From: Epithemia pelagica
Taxonomy: Eukaryota; Bacillariophyta; Bacillariophyceae; Surirellales; Surirellaceae
DNA: 64,000 bases
Reading direction: 5' to 3'
Assembly (NCBI GenBank): GCA_946965045.2
Contig: OX337240.1
Coordinates: 62,001-126,000 of the forward strand
This document shows positions 1 to 10,515 of this stretch, piece by piece. The position numbers and the translations under genes were made by a program. Every line of letters starts with the position of its first letter. Positions within the stretch are counted from its first letter, which is position 1. Below the pieces are notes generated by a model that was given only the letters and a program-made list of their open reading frames with translations, searched no databases and had not been told where the DNA came from.

Positions 1-3000
1 GCCCGAAGAAGACCATCCCTCTCCGCCTTTACAGTGAGAAGAGACAGTGTTGGAGCCTTGAGTAGTGGTGGTAAATGGAACGACGACGACAACGACGATC
101 CAGATTCTCCTCCATTGGCAAAACGGTATCCTTCCTTCTCTCCTCAACAGACTGTGTCACCCAAACGTTCCTCTCCCCAGAAACGCCACAAGAAGTATGG
201 CAATGATAATGACGACGACGACAAGGCCAATCATGTGCCTTCACTGACCTACACCACGGATGAATCCGATGTGTGGAGAGGACACACAGCCTTGGACCAT
301 TTTCAACGACGGTACGTCCAATCTATACTCTTATATATTGTATTCGAATCAAAGCAAAAATGGACCAATTCAGTTCAGCGCTTGTGTTTGCGTTTGCTCC
401 ATGGGTAAAGTGTTGTCTTGTGCGTTGTTGCGGTGTGCCTTTTCTCTCATCCAAAACAATGACTTGCTTTCCTTTCTTTCTTTCGTTTCCTGTCTGCTGG
501 ATTGAACCCATGGAATTTGGAAATGTTAAACAGGGGTCAGTTTTGGAATGCCGGAAAACTCAAGGCCTTTCGACGATATTCCATCATTGCCTGGACGGGT
601 ATTTTGCAAGGGTGTGTTGCCTATGCCACCAATTTGGTTTCCAGTGCCTTGATTGAGTTCAAATATGAGACAACACAAGACTTGTTGACACGACAATTGC
701 AAACCGTAGAAGGACAATCCGCAGAGCCGTCCCTCTGGTGGGGACCCGCATTTTGGTTTTTTGTAACTATCCAATTCACCTGTGCCGTCGTCGCCACAGC
801 TGCCGTGTATTTGGTCCCCACCAGTGCTGGATCGGGAATTCCCGAAGTCAAGTGCTTTTTAAATGGCATTGATATTCCCAATGTCGGTGCCCTTTCCACC
901 TTGATTGCCAAAGTCCTTGGTGTCACGGCCAGTGTCAGTGCGGGGTTTCCCGTTGGAAAAGAAGGACCCATGGTACACAGTGGAGCTGTCATTGCGACAG
1001 TGTTGGCAACACGGACCAATCTACGAGGAGGCGGCGACAGCGAACAAGAGGCATCAATCAACAACAACAACAACAATGACCCCTCGACGCGATCCTCGTA
1101 TTCCTTCTTTTCCTCCTCCACCAACAGTACTACGACATCCAGGGCGAATTCATCATCTTCCTCTCCCCTGCGCAATGATACCAAGGTTCGTGATCTCGTG
1201 GTCTGTGGTGCCGCCGCCGGTGTCTGTACCGCCTTTTCGGCACCCATTGGTGGTATTTTGTTTGCCTTGGAAGAAGGTGCGAGTTATTGGGGACCTTCCT
1301 TGACTTGGCGTACCTTTTTTTGTTCCATGGTCGCCTTTACCAGTCTCCTCATGCTCAATACCTTGGGAACCATGTTTGGTAAGGTGGGATTTGACAAGCT
1401 CTTTAGCTTTGGCAATTTTATTTACGAACAAGGAGGCTTTTCCAGTTTTGCTGTCTATGAATTGTTTGGCTTTGTGGCGATTGGAGCCTTGGGTGGATTG
1501 GTTGGAGCCGTTTTTAATCATACCAATCAAGTCTTGACTCAATGGCGACTGCAATACATTCATCCTGTCCGACACCCACTTCGAAGATGCCTCGAAGTAC
1601 TCTTCTTGTCTATCGTTACCTCCATTGTGAGCTTTGTCTTGCCTCTCTACGTGTGGCGGAAATGTACGGTCCTTCCTCGAACCAACCTTGAGGCATTGAC
1701 GGAATCGCAAGTGGCCGTCGAAGAAGAATTGATACAAGAATTGGTCCAATTCAATTGTCCTTCTGGTTATTACAATGAATTGGCTTCTTTGATTTTTACC
1801 GATGCCGGCGTCGCGATTCGACACTTGTTTCATTTGCACGAACACGCCTTTTCGGATGGAACCCTGTTGCTCTTTTTTGGAGTCTACATTTCACTGGCCG
1901 TGGTCGTCTATGGCATTGCCATTCCCTCGGGATTGTTTGTTCCCAGTTTGCTCAGTGGAGCCGCACTGGGACGGTATTTGGGAAATTTAGCCTTTCGCAT
2001 CGTCCTAGCCTTGGGAGAACAACAAGGCGGAAGCATGAGCAGTCGGACCACGGCCGATGTTTTGGCCTTTTCCAATACCTATGCCTTGGTGGGTGCCGCA
2101 GCCGTTTTGGGCGGTATGGCCCGCATGACCATTAGCCTGACTGTCATTTTGTTGGAGTGCACGGGAAATGAGCAATACGTACTACCGCTCATGTTGACGC
2201 TCATGACGGCACGGTTGGTTGGCGAATTGTTCAATCATGACTTGTATCACATTCACATTCATTTCAAGCCCGGGGTGCACTTTTTGGAAGCCGAATTGAA
2301 ATCCAGTCCGCGGTATCATGAGTAAGTGAAGTTATGAGTGCGGCGTCTTGTGTGCTGTGCTGTGTGCTTGCTGTCGTGTTGGTCGGTTGCATGTTCTGCC
2401 TTGTCCTATTCTCATTTCTTTTTCTTTTTTCTCAGTTTGATTGCCCGACAAATCATGAGTGACAAGGTGGTCTTTTTCCGTCCCGTGGAAAAAGTGGGCA
2501 ATGTCGTGACGACTCTCATGTCCTATCCTCATTCCTTCTTTCCCGTGGTGGATCCCAAAGACAATGGAGTCTTGTTTGGCACGATTGGTCGCAATGAATT
2601 GTGTGTCTTGTTGCAACAACGAGCCTTTGGACCACAACCTTCTTCTGCTGCTTCCACAACAAGCGGCGGCTTGTCTGATAATCCACAGGTTCATGTGATT
2701 CAGTATCAAGGTCAAACCTTTACTCCGTTGGTCCAATGGACCGAACTCGAAAAGACGGATCACCCGCGATATCCCGACATTCAACAAATTGTACGGCATT
2801 CGTTGCGACATGGAGACCAAGATTGTCTCATGGATCTACGACCCTACGCCAATACAGCTCCGATTACCATTCAACAAAAGGCATCCATTGGAGTACGTTA
2901 CTATTATTTGTGCGCATGTAGTAGTATGTGCATCGTGTTCTGTCAGGAGCTCCCTTGTCTCACCATTCTGTTTGTCTCTACTGCGCGTGTGTGTTCTTTG

Positions 3001-3160
3001 TCACTTGCAGCGTACCTACCAACTCTTTCGCACCTTGGGAATGCGGTTTCTTTCCGTGGTGAATCGGTACAATCAAGTCGTGGGAACCATTACCCGTGCC
3101 GATTTGTCACCGGAATCCTTGGCCAAGACGGTCCTGGTGCATGGCAAAAAGAATCGATGA
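1..3160 (+). CDS. CLC-type chloride/proton exchanger (5' partial)
   Basis: Membrane chloride transporter of the CLC family, most like the endomembrane CLC-6/7 (plant CLC-d) group. Exons 1..311, 534..2321, 2436..2892 and 3011..3160 join in frame with GT-AG introns and give about 901 visible residues. The frame is open at base 1, so the N-terminus lies outside the window. Seen: the chloride-selectivity motif GSGIPE, then GKEGPMVHSG, whose Glu is the gating glutamate of exchangers, then FALEEGASYW, which carries the proton-glutamate position, and GIPSGLFVPSLLSG. Two CBS regions follow in exons 3 and 4. Both glutamates suggest a 2Cl-/H+ antiporter rather than a channel; this is inference from the family. 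An Asn/Ser/Thr-rich stretch of about 60 residues (bases 1024-1185) interrupts the loop between the gating motif and the next helix. The soluble N-terminus is acidic and Asp/Asn-rich. Confidence 0.93.
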
Positions 3161-3735
3161 CACGTACGCATACAAGAGCAGGAGGGGTCTTGGAGTTTCA
3201 GTTTGCGTGTATTCGAGTGGGGAGAACGAGGAGGAAACTCCGTGGGATTGGAAACTGGCCATGACATGGACGGAATTCCAAGATCATGATCCCAAGAAGA
3301 TGTGTGATCTGTGATGGCATCAAGCCACGGCAACGAGCCTCCTGGTGGTTGTGTTCTGCCTCGGACCTGGCCAACTTTCGTCTCGAATGAGATAGGTAGA
3401 AGTAATGCAATGGTTGGAGGATGGTGTCCCGTCTCCCGTCACTTTCTCACGTCCGAAGCGATACTAGTTCATAGCACGGCTAGCTTTCTAGTCTTGTTCA
3501 AGTCGCCCATAGGTCGCTGATTCATACGCATTTACTTCACGAGCAAATGAATTCTTAAGAAAAACTGAGAGGATGATCCTCCGTCCATTGGCATGTGTCG
3601 TCACTCCATCAGCATTGCATTCGACGAACTCCTTGGACGTCGTTCGTTGAAAAAGATCTCCAGCCATTGTGTGCTTACAATCTTGACAGCTGGGACTTTC
3701 CTCGTTTCCACGTACAATCCAGATTCTGTTTCATT

Positions 3736-4599
3736 ATGGTGGGTTCTTCTTCGTCGTCGTTTGATGTCACGTACGAACGCATGGATTTGGAAGTGGCGGC
3801 CGCTCATGTATTGGGACCGGGCCTCCCACCGTTTACGATTCGATGGCAACTGGATGGATATTGGCCAACCGTGGTATTGGTGACCTTGGCCGTCTGGTAT
3901 TACTTTTATTTGGTACCCATTTACTTTCCCTCGACCAAACCACAAACGCCCAAAGAAATTGTCCGGACCCACGAGTGGCGGAATTGGCACAATGCCAGTT
4001 TGTTTGTCTACAGCGCTGCGAGTTGCGCGGCAGCCCTCTCGTTTATGATCCAGGATGGTTCCTTTACCAGTTTGGATCGCATGCTCTGTTCCGGCGTCCA
4101 GGGGACTTGGATGCGTCCCGTTTCGGCGCTCTTTACCCTGTCCAAACTCTGGGAATGGATCGACACGGCCTTTTTGGTCTGGTTGGGTCGCAGTCCACCG
4201 CAATTTTTGCATACCTACCATCATGCCACCACCTTTTGGTTGTTTTTGTTTGTCATGAATTTGCCCTGTGAAAAGTGCGGGGTTCTCCTCAATGGCTTTG
4301 TCCATACGCTCATGTACCATCATTATTGGAAACCCTGGCCCAAACGATTCGTTCCGTGGATTACCCTGTGTCAAATTTTGCAACTCGTGACGGTCACGTA
4401 CTTGTGGACCCTTTCCCCCTTTGTGTGTGGAACAAATGTGCCATGGTCCGACTTGCACGTGTTGCAATTGCCCTGCAAATGGAATCGGATCGACTATTGG
4501 ACCTTTGTGACACCCTATGCCATGGTCCCCGTCTTTTTGTATTACTTTGTCGCCTACTTTGTGAAACGGTTCGTTTGGAAAAAACCCAAGGCGGCCTAA
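3736..4599 (+). CDS. ELO-family very-long-chain fatty acid elongase
   Basis: 3-ketoacyl-CoA synthase of the ELO family. It performs the condensing step that adds two carbons from malonyl-CoA to an acyl-CoA in the ER membrane. Single exon of 287 residues, normal for the family. Seen: the KLWEWIDTAF signature near residue 137, the catalytic histidine box FLHTYHHATT near 157, and NGFVHTLMYHHYW near 186, with several hydrophobic helices around them. The C-terminus ends KPKAA, which fits a KxKxx ER-retrieval signal. The frame is open further upstream, but the first ATG is at 3736 and the upstream part does not look like protein. Substrate class (saturated or PUFA) cannot be read from sequence alone. 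The 575 bases between the CLC stop and this ATG hold no other gene. Confidence 0.93.
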   Translation: MVGSSSSSFDVTYERMDLEVAAAHVLGPGLPPFTIRWQLDGYWPTVVLVTLAVWYYFYLVPIYFPSTKPQTPKEIVRTHEWRNWHNASLFVYSAASCAAALSFMIQDGSFTSLDRMLCSGVQGTWMRPVSALFTLSKLWEWIDTAFLVWLGRSPPQFLHTYHHATTFWLFLFVMNLPCEKCGVLLNGFVHTLMYHHYWKPWPKRFVPWITLCQILQLVTVTYLWTLSPFVCGTNVPWSDLHVLQLPCKWNRIDYWTFVTPYAMVPVFLYYFVAYFVKRFVWKKPKAA

Positions 4600-5385
4600 C
4601 AACAGTCACAACCACAAGTACACACAACACACAACAGGTATTCGATCCGGCAACCACCAAGTACGTCCCTGCGGAACCAAAATGCCTGTGGGATCGTAGG
4701 TGTATCCTAACCACCGTGGACCTCTATCCAATATATCGAAGGAGTGGTCCACCATGAACACAATGCAACAACCACGACGACGACACCGATGCAGCTCTTT
4801 TCCGTGGACGACAGTCCACCGAGTTTCCATAATATTGAGCAAGGATCACCAAACCAAATCTTCTGATAGTAATACTACCGTAGATCCATCGAATGCATCT
4901 AACCTAGAACACATCGAGATTGAGACATGTGCCTGACGCGCTATACCTCTACCTAGCTAGAGAGGTAGGTGTAGTACTCGTATGGTAGGTCCATCGAGAA
5001 GGCTATAGTCGCGCATTCGTTCGAGGCTCGGCATCCTCGGACGCTTGGTCGGTTGATTTTGGTCGTATTCCCGGTAGTGTCACGAACGTTGCACCGGACA
5101 CCACGCCCGTCCATCCAATGCTGTACACACACGCTCCTCCCGTCGCCAATCTCGTCTCCATCATAGTTATATCGTCTTGTCTCTCTCTTTTTGGTTGTTG
5201 TGTTGTGGTTCGTTCGTGGTCATCTCGTTCTCTTTTGTTGGAGCATCATTCCAACAAACCAACCAACAAAGTGAAAGCCAAAACCCCAGTACGAAACGAG
5301 GAAACCAAGAGCATTGATAAATTCATTCTGTTCTCGTTGCGCTTCATTCGATAGAGTACATTCATAACAACAATTCATCATCATC
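4600..5385. other. intergenic, with a small hairpin
   Basis: No coding region is supported. At 4944-4967 the 7-base arms TACCTCT and AGAGGTA flank a loop that is itself palindromic (CTAGCTAG), a possible stem-loop in the elongase 3' flank. The last part is the 5' leader of the V-ATPase gene. Confidence 0.5.
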
Positions 5386-6554
5386 ATGTCAGAAGTGATT
5401 CAAGGGTATGATGCTTGCCCCTCATGGGCGCCGGCCTTGTACGTTGTCGTGAACAAAATTCGGAGCCAAAAGGACTGAAACCAGCGGAATACCAACATTT
5501 CTCACATTCATTTCATTGTTTTCTTGCTCTCACTGTTTCTCGATCTCTTGTCTCGTGTTGGGATGTTGTGCTGCTTTTCGGCATTGGTTGGCTCGACCAC
5601 AAACCAATTCACATACTATTCTGTAACAACAATCATCATCATCATCATCCTGTCATTCTCTTCTGATTATGATGCGTACGCTCCCTTTTGGACACTCTTC
5701 CTTGGGCGATTGGCATTCATGATGCGCGTTGCTCTCGAAATGGCTCCATCTGTTTCCCCTCTTGTGTGTGTGTCGGTGCAATCTCCTCGGTTCCCATTCA
5801 TGTCAGTGGTTATTTGGGTGCCTCGCTGTGTATGATTTTTGCCTCGTGGGGATCGGCGTGGGGCACGTGGCGTGCTGGATTGGGCGTGTGTCACATGGGC
5901 ATTGATCATCCGGCTGGTATTATCAAGACGATTGTTCCCATTGTCATGGCCGGTGTTTTGGGTATTTATGGCTTGATTGTTTCCGTCATTATTACTCAAG
6001 CCGTTGCACCGCCCTCCCAAGCCGATGGGACCAATACCTATTCCACCTACAATGCCTATACACATGTACGTATTAGAACGATATGGAACGAGAGATGGAC
6101 ACTAGAGAGCCAGAGAGCGAGGACATGCAGGATGATGATGATTGCTTCCTCTTGTTGGTTGTTACTGACATTTTTTGCTGCATTGCTGTTGTTGGTTCCT
6201 TGGTTGTAGTTGGCGGCTGGTTTGTGTTGTGGCTTGTCGTGTTTGGCCGCCGGTGGAACGATTGGTATTTTGGGCGATGTCGGGGTCCGAGCCTTTGGTT
6301 TGACGGCCGAACAGGGCAACAAGTGGTTTTGGGATCCCGCCGCCTTGGAAGCCGCCGCGGCGGGTGGTGCCGGGGAAGGTCCAGATGATGGAGCGGCCGC
6401 CGCCGCACCCGTCTTTACCAACAAGAATGCCGCCGAATCGGCCAACAAACTCTATGTGGGTATGCTGATTATGCTCATTTTTTCCGAAGCCCTGGCCTTG
6501 TATGGTCTCATTGTCGCACTCATTTTGTCCCAACACAATTACTTGTGCAATTAA
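5386..6554 (+). CDS. V-type ATPase V0 proteolipid subunit c, with loop insertion
   Basis: Proton-carrying proteolipid of the vacuolar H+-ATPase, a four-helix protein of the rotating membrane ring. Exons 5386..5438, 5807..6065 and 6210..6554 join in frame to 218 residues; the usual length is about 155-165. Seen: helix 1 with [20 protein letters not shown], helix 2 with [16 protein letters not shown], helix 3 with [16 protein letters not shown], and helix 4 with [16 protein letters not shown]. The Glu at residue 197 in helix 4 is the proton-binding glutamate. Unusual: about 50 extra residues (roughly 134-183, Ala/Gly-rich and acidic) sit between helices 3 and 4, where normal subunits have only a few. 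By known topology that loop faces the cytosolic V1 side. The exon 1/2 junction was chosen because it restores the CPAWGPAxGY-type N-terminus of subunit c. Confidence 0.92.
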
Positions 6555-7569
6555 GTAAGTTACACAAATGAGGCACTCCCATTGTAAAGTATACTAGTTT
6601 CACAATACGATCCTTTCATTCGAGAAATATGCTCTAGAGAGACACACTCACATATTTATACATATGCCTTGTCTGGCAATGAAACAGTCTGTCTAGGATA
6701 CGTAGCCAGTTTGGAAGGAATCATACAAAATGAAACGTACTAACTCCATACCAGACTGTGTAGGTAGTTCGTCTCACATTTTTATACTACAGTAGGAATT
6801 TTTTGTACGACCGGGAGTAGTTTCGTGCGAGTCGCGCGGTTTCCCTCTCGTGTGTGACACTTGTGTGACACTTGTGTGACACTTTGTGACATGGCTTCCA
6901 GGAATTTCTCACTACCTACACAGCTTGATAGGGAGTAAGTTTACTACTTCCCTGTGTCTGGCCGTCCTCTCGCGTCGGGCGCGCCCGGCTTGTCGGGAGA
7001 ATGACTCGACGGGCAATTGTCTTGTCGGGCGTGCGCCCTCCTCGACCATTGCCCTCCTCGTCATTCTACCCTCCGCGCCGGGCGGTCCCTCCTTGAAAGG
7101 ACTCGACACCGGGAAGTATTAATACTAACTATATACATGAAAGATTATCCGCTACCAACAAGGAACACACACAGTACCATGAGAGAGACTGCAATCAAAA
7201 CCCCAAACTACCTAGGAGTAGATAGTACTCGGTTGTTGCCCTTCTCCAGAATGAGCAACCCGAGGTGTGCCTGTTGACATGTACTGCTGCTCCGTTTCTA
7301 GATCCGCCTACCAATTCATCGGTGCGTGTCGAAACATGACCAAGACAGATAGGAGGGACATTCCAGGAGTAGTGTTTTCTCTTTGATCTTTGGTGTGTCG
7401 TCGTCCAGTGAGAAGCATGCAACTGGCCGAGAGGCTGGACAATGATGTGTCTTCACTTCTTGCTCTTGGTGGTGGTCGTCGTCGCCTCTACTAGAGAGGG
7501 CAGACCCCTCGCGGACAGAACCCAGGGCTTGTCTCGTTGGTAGGCTCTACAAGAGCGAACGCGTGCAAT
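6555..7569. other. intergenic between convergent genes
   Basis: No gene recognised. This is the shared 3' flank of the V-ATPase gene (plus) and the first RING gene (minus). It contains the short tandem repeat listed separately and an otherwise unremarkable GC-rich stretch near 6960-7090. Confidence 0.5.
6851..6887. repeat. short tandem repeat, unit TGTGACACTTG
   Basis: Three copies of an 11-base unit followed by a partial, slightly diverged copy. No function apparent. Confidence 0.8.
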
Positions 7570-10515
7570 CTATGTATGGTTGTGCGATGTCGTGATTCCC
7601 CAACTAGACATGGCCTGTCGCATATCAATCCGAAAGCCCAAACCACGATGTTCTCCCATCATTCGTATTCGTCGACGGGGTTGTCCATTGCTATAATATT
7701 GATTGCTGTTGTGGTGATTGTTCTGTGCATGAGGGTGATTGGGGGTGTTGCTGTTGGTTGGATGGTGATTGGATGCCTGTGGAGAATAATGCGCCTTGTT
7801 CTTTTTCAAAGAGGAGACTACCAACCCACTGTGTCCAGACAGACCGGTACGAAAGTTGATGGCGGAATCAAAGGACGAAATGGGCTGCAGGACTGGTATC
7901 AGAGTGCTGGTAGTACTTCCCGGTGTGGTATTGACGCGTCCCGAAATGGTCGTTCGAGGAGTCGACGGTGTGGATGGGAGTTGTGGATGAGACTGTGTTC
8001 GTCGACCATTCCCATCCTCGTCTTCTGTATTGTTGTTGTTGTGGCTGGGAAGGATACTACTGCTGCTGCTCGTTTGGGGATTGGTATCATCGTTGGTTCG
8101 GGGAAAGGGAAGAAACAAGTCTCGTACCACTGGATCTGTGCTTTCCGACATGAATCCGGTCGACAGCAAGTTGGTCACACATCCAAAGGTGATATCCACT
8201 TGATCATTATCCACCACGGGTGTTTGTCTTGTGGTAGTATTGGAAAGTGGCGGCATGAGACTGAGATTGTCATCACTGTTGCGATGTGCTTGATCCAGGT
8301 CCGAGTTGTCAATCGTCTTGGGGGTATCGGGTGTTACTTGATGCTGCTGTGGTGGTGTCGTTGTCGCAAGACCCATGAGGCCTCCAATCGACGTGGTGGG
8401 ATGCATTCGATTGGGTGCCGTCGGTGTCCGCAACAATGGCTGAATTAATTGCGTCGGTGGAGTTTGTGGAACCGGGGCAGCTTGTGTATCGGTCGGATCG
8501 GCACTCGACGTGAGCGCCAAGGGCGGTGACTCATGGTCTTCCGGTTGGTTCGTGTCACGGGCCTCAACAGTTTGTTTGGAGGCCGTCTCGGGGGAGACCA
8601 ATGCCCTTTCTTCTTCTTTTTCTTCTGCAGTAGCAGCATTCAATGACACTTGAGAGGACGTTTCCGATACGACGGCATGGTCCTCGGACCGCTGCTGCAC
8701 GACTTGAATCTTGTGATAGAGCGCTCGGCAGAGATTGGAATTGGCCCGAGCCTTGGACTCCAACGCACGACCGTCGCGGGCCAAGGTCTCCAACAATCCT
8801 TCCAACCGACAGGATTCGTCCGTGGCCGGTTTCACCTTGACCAGTTGCGAATGCGTGGCAAGGATAAAGCCTTGATTTCGTGCTAGTGTCACAACGCCAT
8901 CGACAAAGGAAACGGCTTGGACCGTTTGGCCATACTTGATACGAAAGGGTTCCTGGGTGACAAGGGGCGGCGCGGCTCCCAATGCCGACGCCGTCTTGGT
9001 AATGGAAGGAGGGGGGCGAGGAGACCTTCTTCGATGGCGACTGACAGCGCTTCGATCGGGGCTTCGGCCTCGTCGATCGCCGGATCGAAGTTTGGTCCAG
9101 GAGCGACTGCCACTGCTGTTTGTGCGAGGGATTCCTCCTGCCACCGCAGCGATCGAGTCCTTGGTCCCAAACACACGACGTCGAGATATGGAGTGATGCG
9201 AGTGTGCTTCTTCTGGTTCTTCTGATCTTCGAGTGGAATCTTCCTCCTTCTGCTTTTGTGAGAGGGCCGTTCGGGTCGGTGCACTGTTGATCGATGCCAA
9301 AGAAGGAGATCCTGCTTGTCGCCGACGTTGGATAATTTCTTCAAGTCGTCGTTTCCTCATGCGCAAGGTCGTCAAATCTTTGCTTCCACCACTACCCCGC
9401 TGCTGCTGCTGAGTCTTGGAGGTCGAGTCGCCTCGTGGTGGTGGTTCCACCGAGGAGGACGATGAACAATAACTCACGGAGCAATTGGCCGAAGAGGATT
9501 CCTTGAGGACCGCCGCGTCATCGACCAACTCTTTGGTGGGTTTGTGGTAGGGCTTTTGATAGTGTTGCAACTGCCGTTGCAGCTGTCGGTGTCGCTTCTT
9601 GCGGGGATCCTTGGGCAAGACAATCAAACCTTGTTTTTCCTTGACGGCATAGGTTCCACACGACCCAGTCATGGTTTCGACACTCTTGAGGACCCGATCC
9701 AGTTCCCGTTTGCCTTGAGTTTCGTCATCCAATTCTTCGTCGTCGTCGTCGTCCTCTTCAAAGGAATTGCCTTGGGTGGCCGGATTCTTGAACGCATCGT
9801 CGTCGCCCAAATCCGACGACGCCGAAGGAGCAGTCGTCAAGTCTTCTTCGTCGTCGTCGTCGTCCTCTCGACTACTCCCTCGTCGTGCGTGGGCAATCGA
9901 AACATCCACTTCATCGGGAATACTTACTCGCGAGGATCTCCGGCGACGTCCTTCGGGTGGAAGAATGGCATGCTTGTTGTTTTCTTCATTCTCCTCGTCG
10001 TCATCTTTGGATAATGGCAGTGCCTTGCATCGTTGTTCTTCCGTCGCTTCAATCATGGACAAGAGAACGAGATTCTTGGGAATGAGCAAGGGGACTTGGA
10101 CTGGTGGTTGGGGTGGCGGCGCCAATTGGGCTCCGGCACTGCGATAGCGGGGAGAGGGAAAGATTCCTCCACTGGCGCCTCGAACACTGCGCGGTTGATA
10201 CTGGGGCATATGGTTATTGCGAGGATGGCTGTGGATCGCAGGATTGGTATTGGTATTGCTGGAAGTGTGGTGGGTCGCTTCACTGGGCGTCCAAAAGAGG
10301 GGTTTGCGACATTCCATGCATCGTTTCAATCGTTTGGTACAGGGCAAACAGACATAGGTATGACCGCAGGGCAAGACCATGGGCGGTCGATTGGTGGTAT
10401 CAAATTCATCAAAGCAAATAATGCAATGAAAGGACACGACCGAAGCCACGGTACTCGCCACGGCCGTTGGCTGCTGCGCGGTCCGGGAAGCACTGCCCGA
10501 AGCAGGGGCCGGCAT
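7570..10515 (-). CDS. RING-finger protein, paralogue 1 (candidate E3 ubiquitin ligase)
   Basis: Single-exon gene of about 981 residues. The first ATG is at 10515; the frame is open a little further upstream but only with non-ATG starts. Seen: an N-terminal RING (residues about 30-75) with CIICFDEF, LPCGHTYVCLPC and RCMEC supplying the C3HC4 zinc ligands. After it come long disordered stretches rich in Ser, Asp, Glu and Arg. A conserved block near residues 510-570 (YGQTVQAVSFVDGVVTLAR, then GFILATHSQLVKV and SCRLEGLLETL) is shared with the neighbouring gene, as is a C-terminal FRTGLSGHSGL motif. By family knowledge such RINGs recruit an E2 and transfer ubiquitin; substrate unknown. The shared central block matches no domain I can name. 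No intron is needed, though one within the low-complexity part cannot be excluded. Confidence 0.88.
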   Translation of the reverse strand: MPAPASGSASRTAQQPTAVASTVASVVSFHCIICFDEFDTTNRPPMVLPCGHTYVCLPCTKRLKRCMECRKPLFWTPSEATHHTSSNTNTNPAIHSHPRNNHMPQYQPRSVRGASGGIFPSPRYRSAGAQLAPPPQPPVQVPLLIPKNLVLLSMIEATEEQRCKALPLSKDDDEENEENNKHAILPPEGRRRRSSRVSIPDEVDVSIAHARRGSSREDDDDDEEDLTTAPSASSDLGDDDAFKNPATQGNSFEEDDDDDEELDDETQGKRELDRVLKSVETMTGSCGTYAVKEKQGLIVLPKDPRKKRHRQLQRQLQHYQKPYHKPTKELVDDAAVLKESSSANCSVSYCSSSSSVEPPPRGDSTSKTQQQQRGSGGSKDLTTLRMRKRRLEEIIQRRRQAGSPSLASINSAPTRTALSQKQKEEDSTRRSEEPEEAHSHHSISRRRVFGTKDSIAAVAGGIPRTNSSGSRSWTKLRSGDRRGRSPDRSAVSRHRRRSPRPPPSITKTASALGAAPPLVTQEPFRIKYGQTVQAVSFVDGVVTLARNQGFILATHSQLVKVKPATDESCRLEGLLETLARDGRALESKARANSNLCRALYHKIQVVQQRSEDHAVVSETSSQVSLNAATAEEKEEERALVSPETASKQTVEARDTNQPEDHESPPLALTSSADPTDTQAAPVPQTPPTQLIQPLLRTPTAPNRMHPTTSIGGLMGLATTTPPQQHQVTPDTPKTIDNSDLDQAHRNSDDNLSLMPPLSNTTTRQTPVVDNDQVDITFGCVTNLLSTGFMSESTDPVVRDLFLPFPRTNDDTNPQTSSSSSILPSHNNNNTEDEDGNGRRTQSHPQLPSTPSTPRTTISGRVNTTPGSTTSTLIPVLQPISSFDSAINFRTGLSGHSGLVVSSLKKNKAHYSPQASNHHPTNSNTPNHPHAQNNHHNSNQYYSNGQPRRRIRMMGEHRGLGFRIDMRQAMSSWGITTSHNHT

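Noticed and set aside
7537-8448. Plus-strand frame overlapping the 3' part of the first RING gene
   Set aside because: Shadow of the minus-strand frame, which has a paralogue next door.
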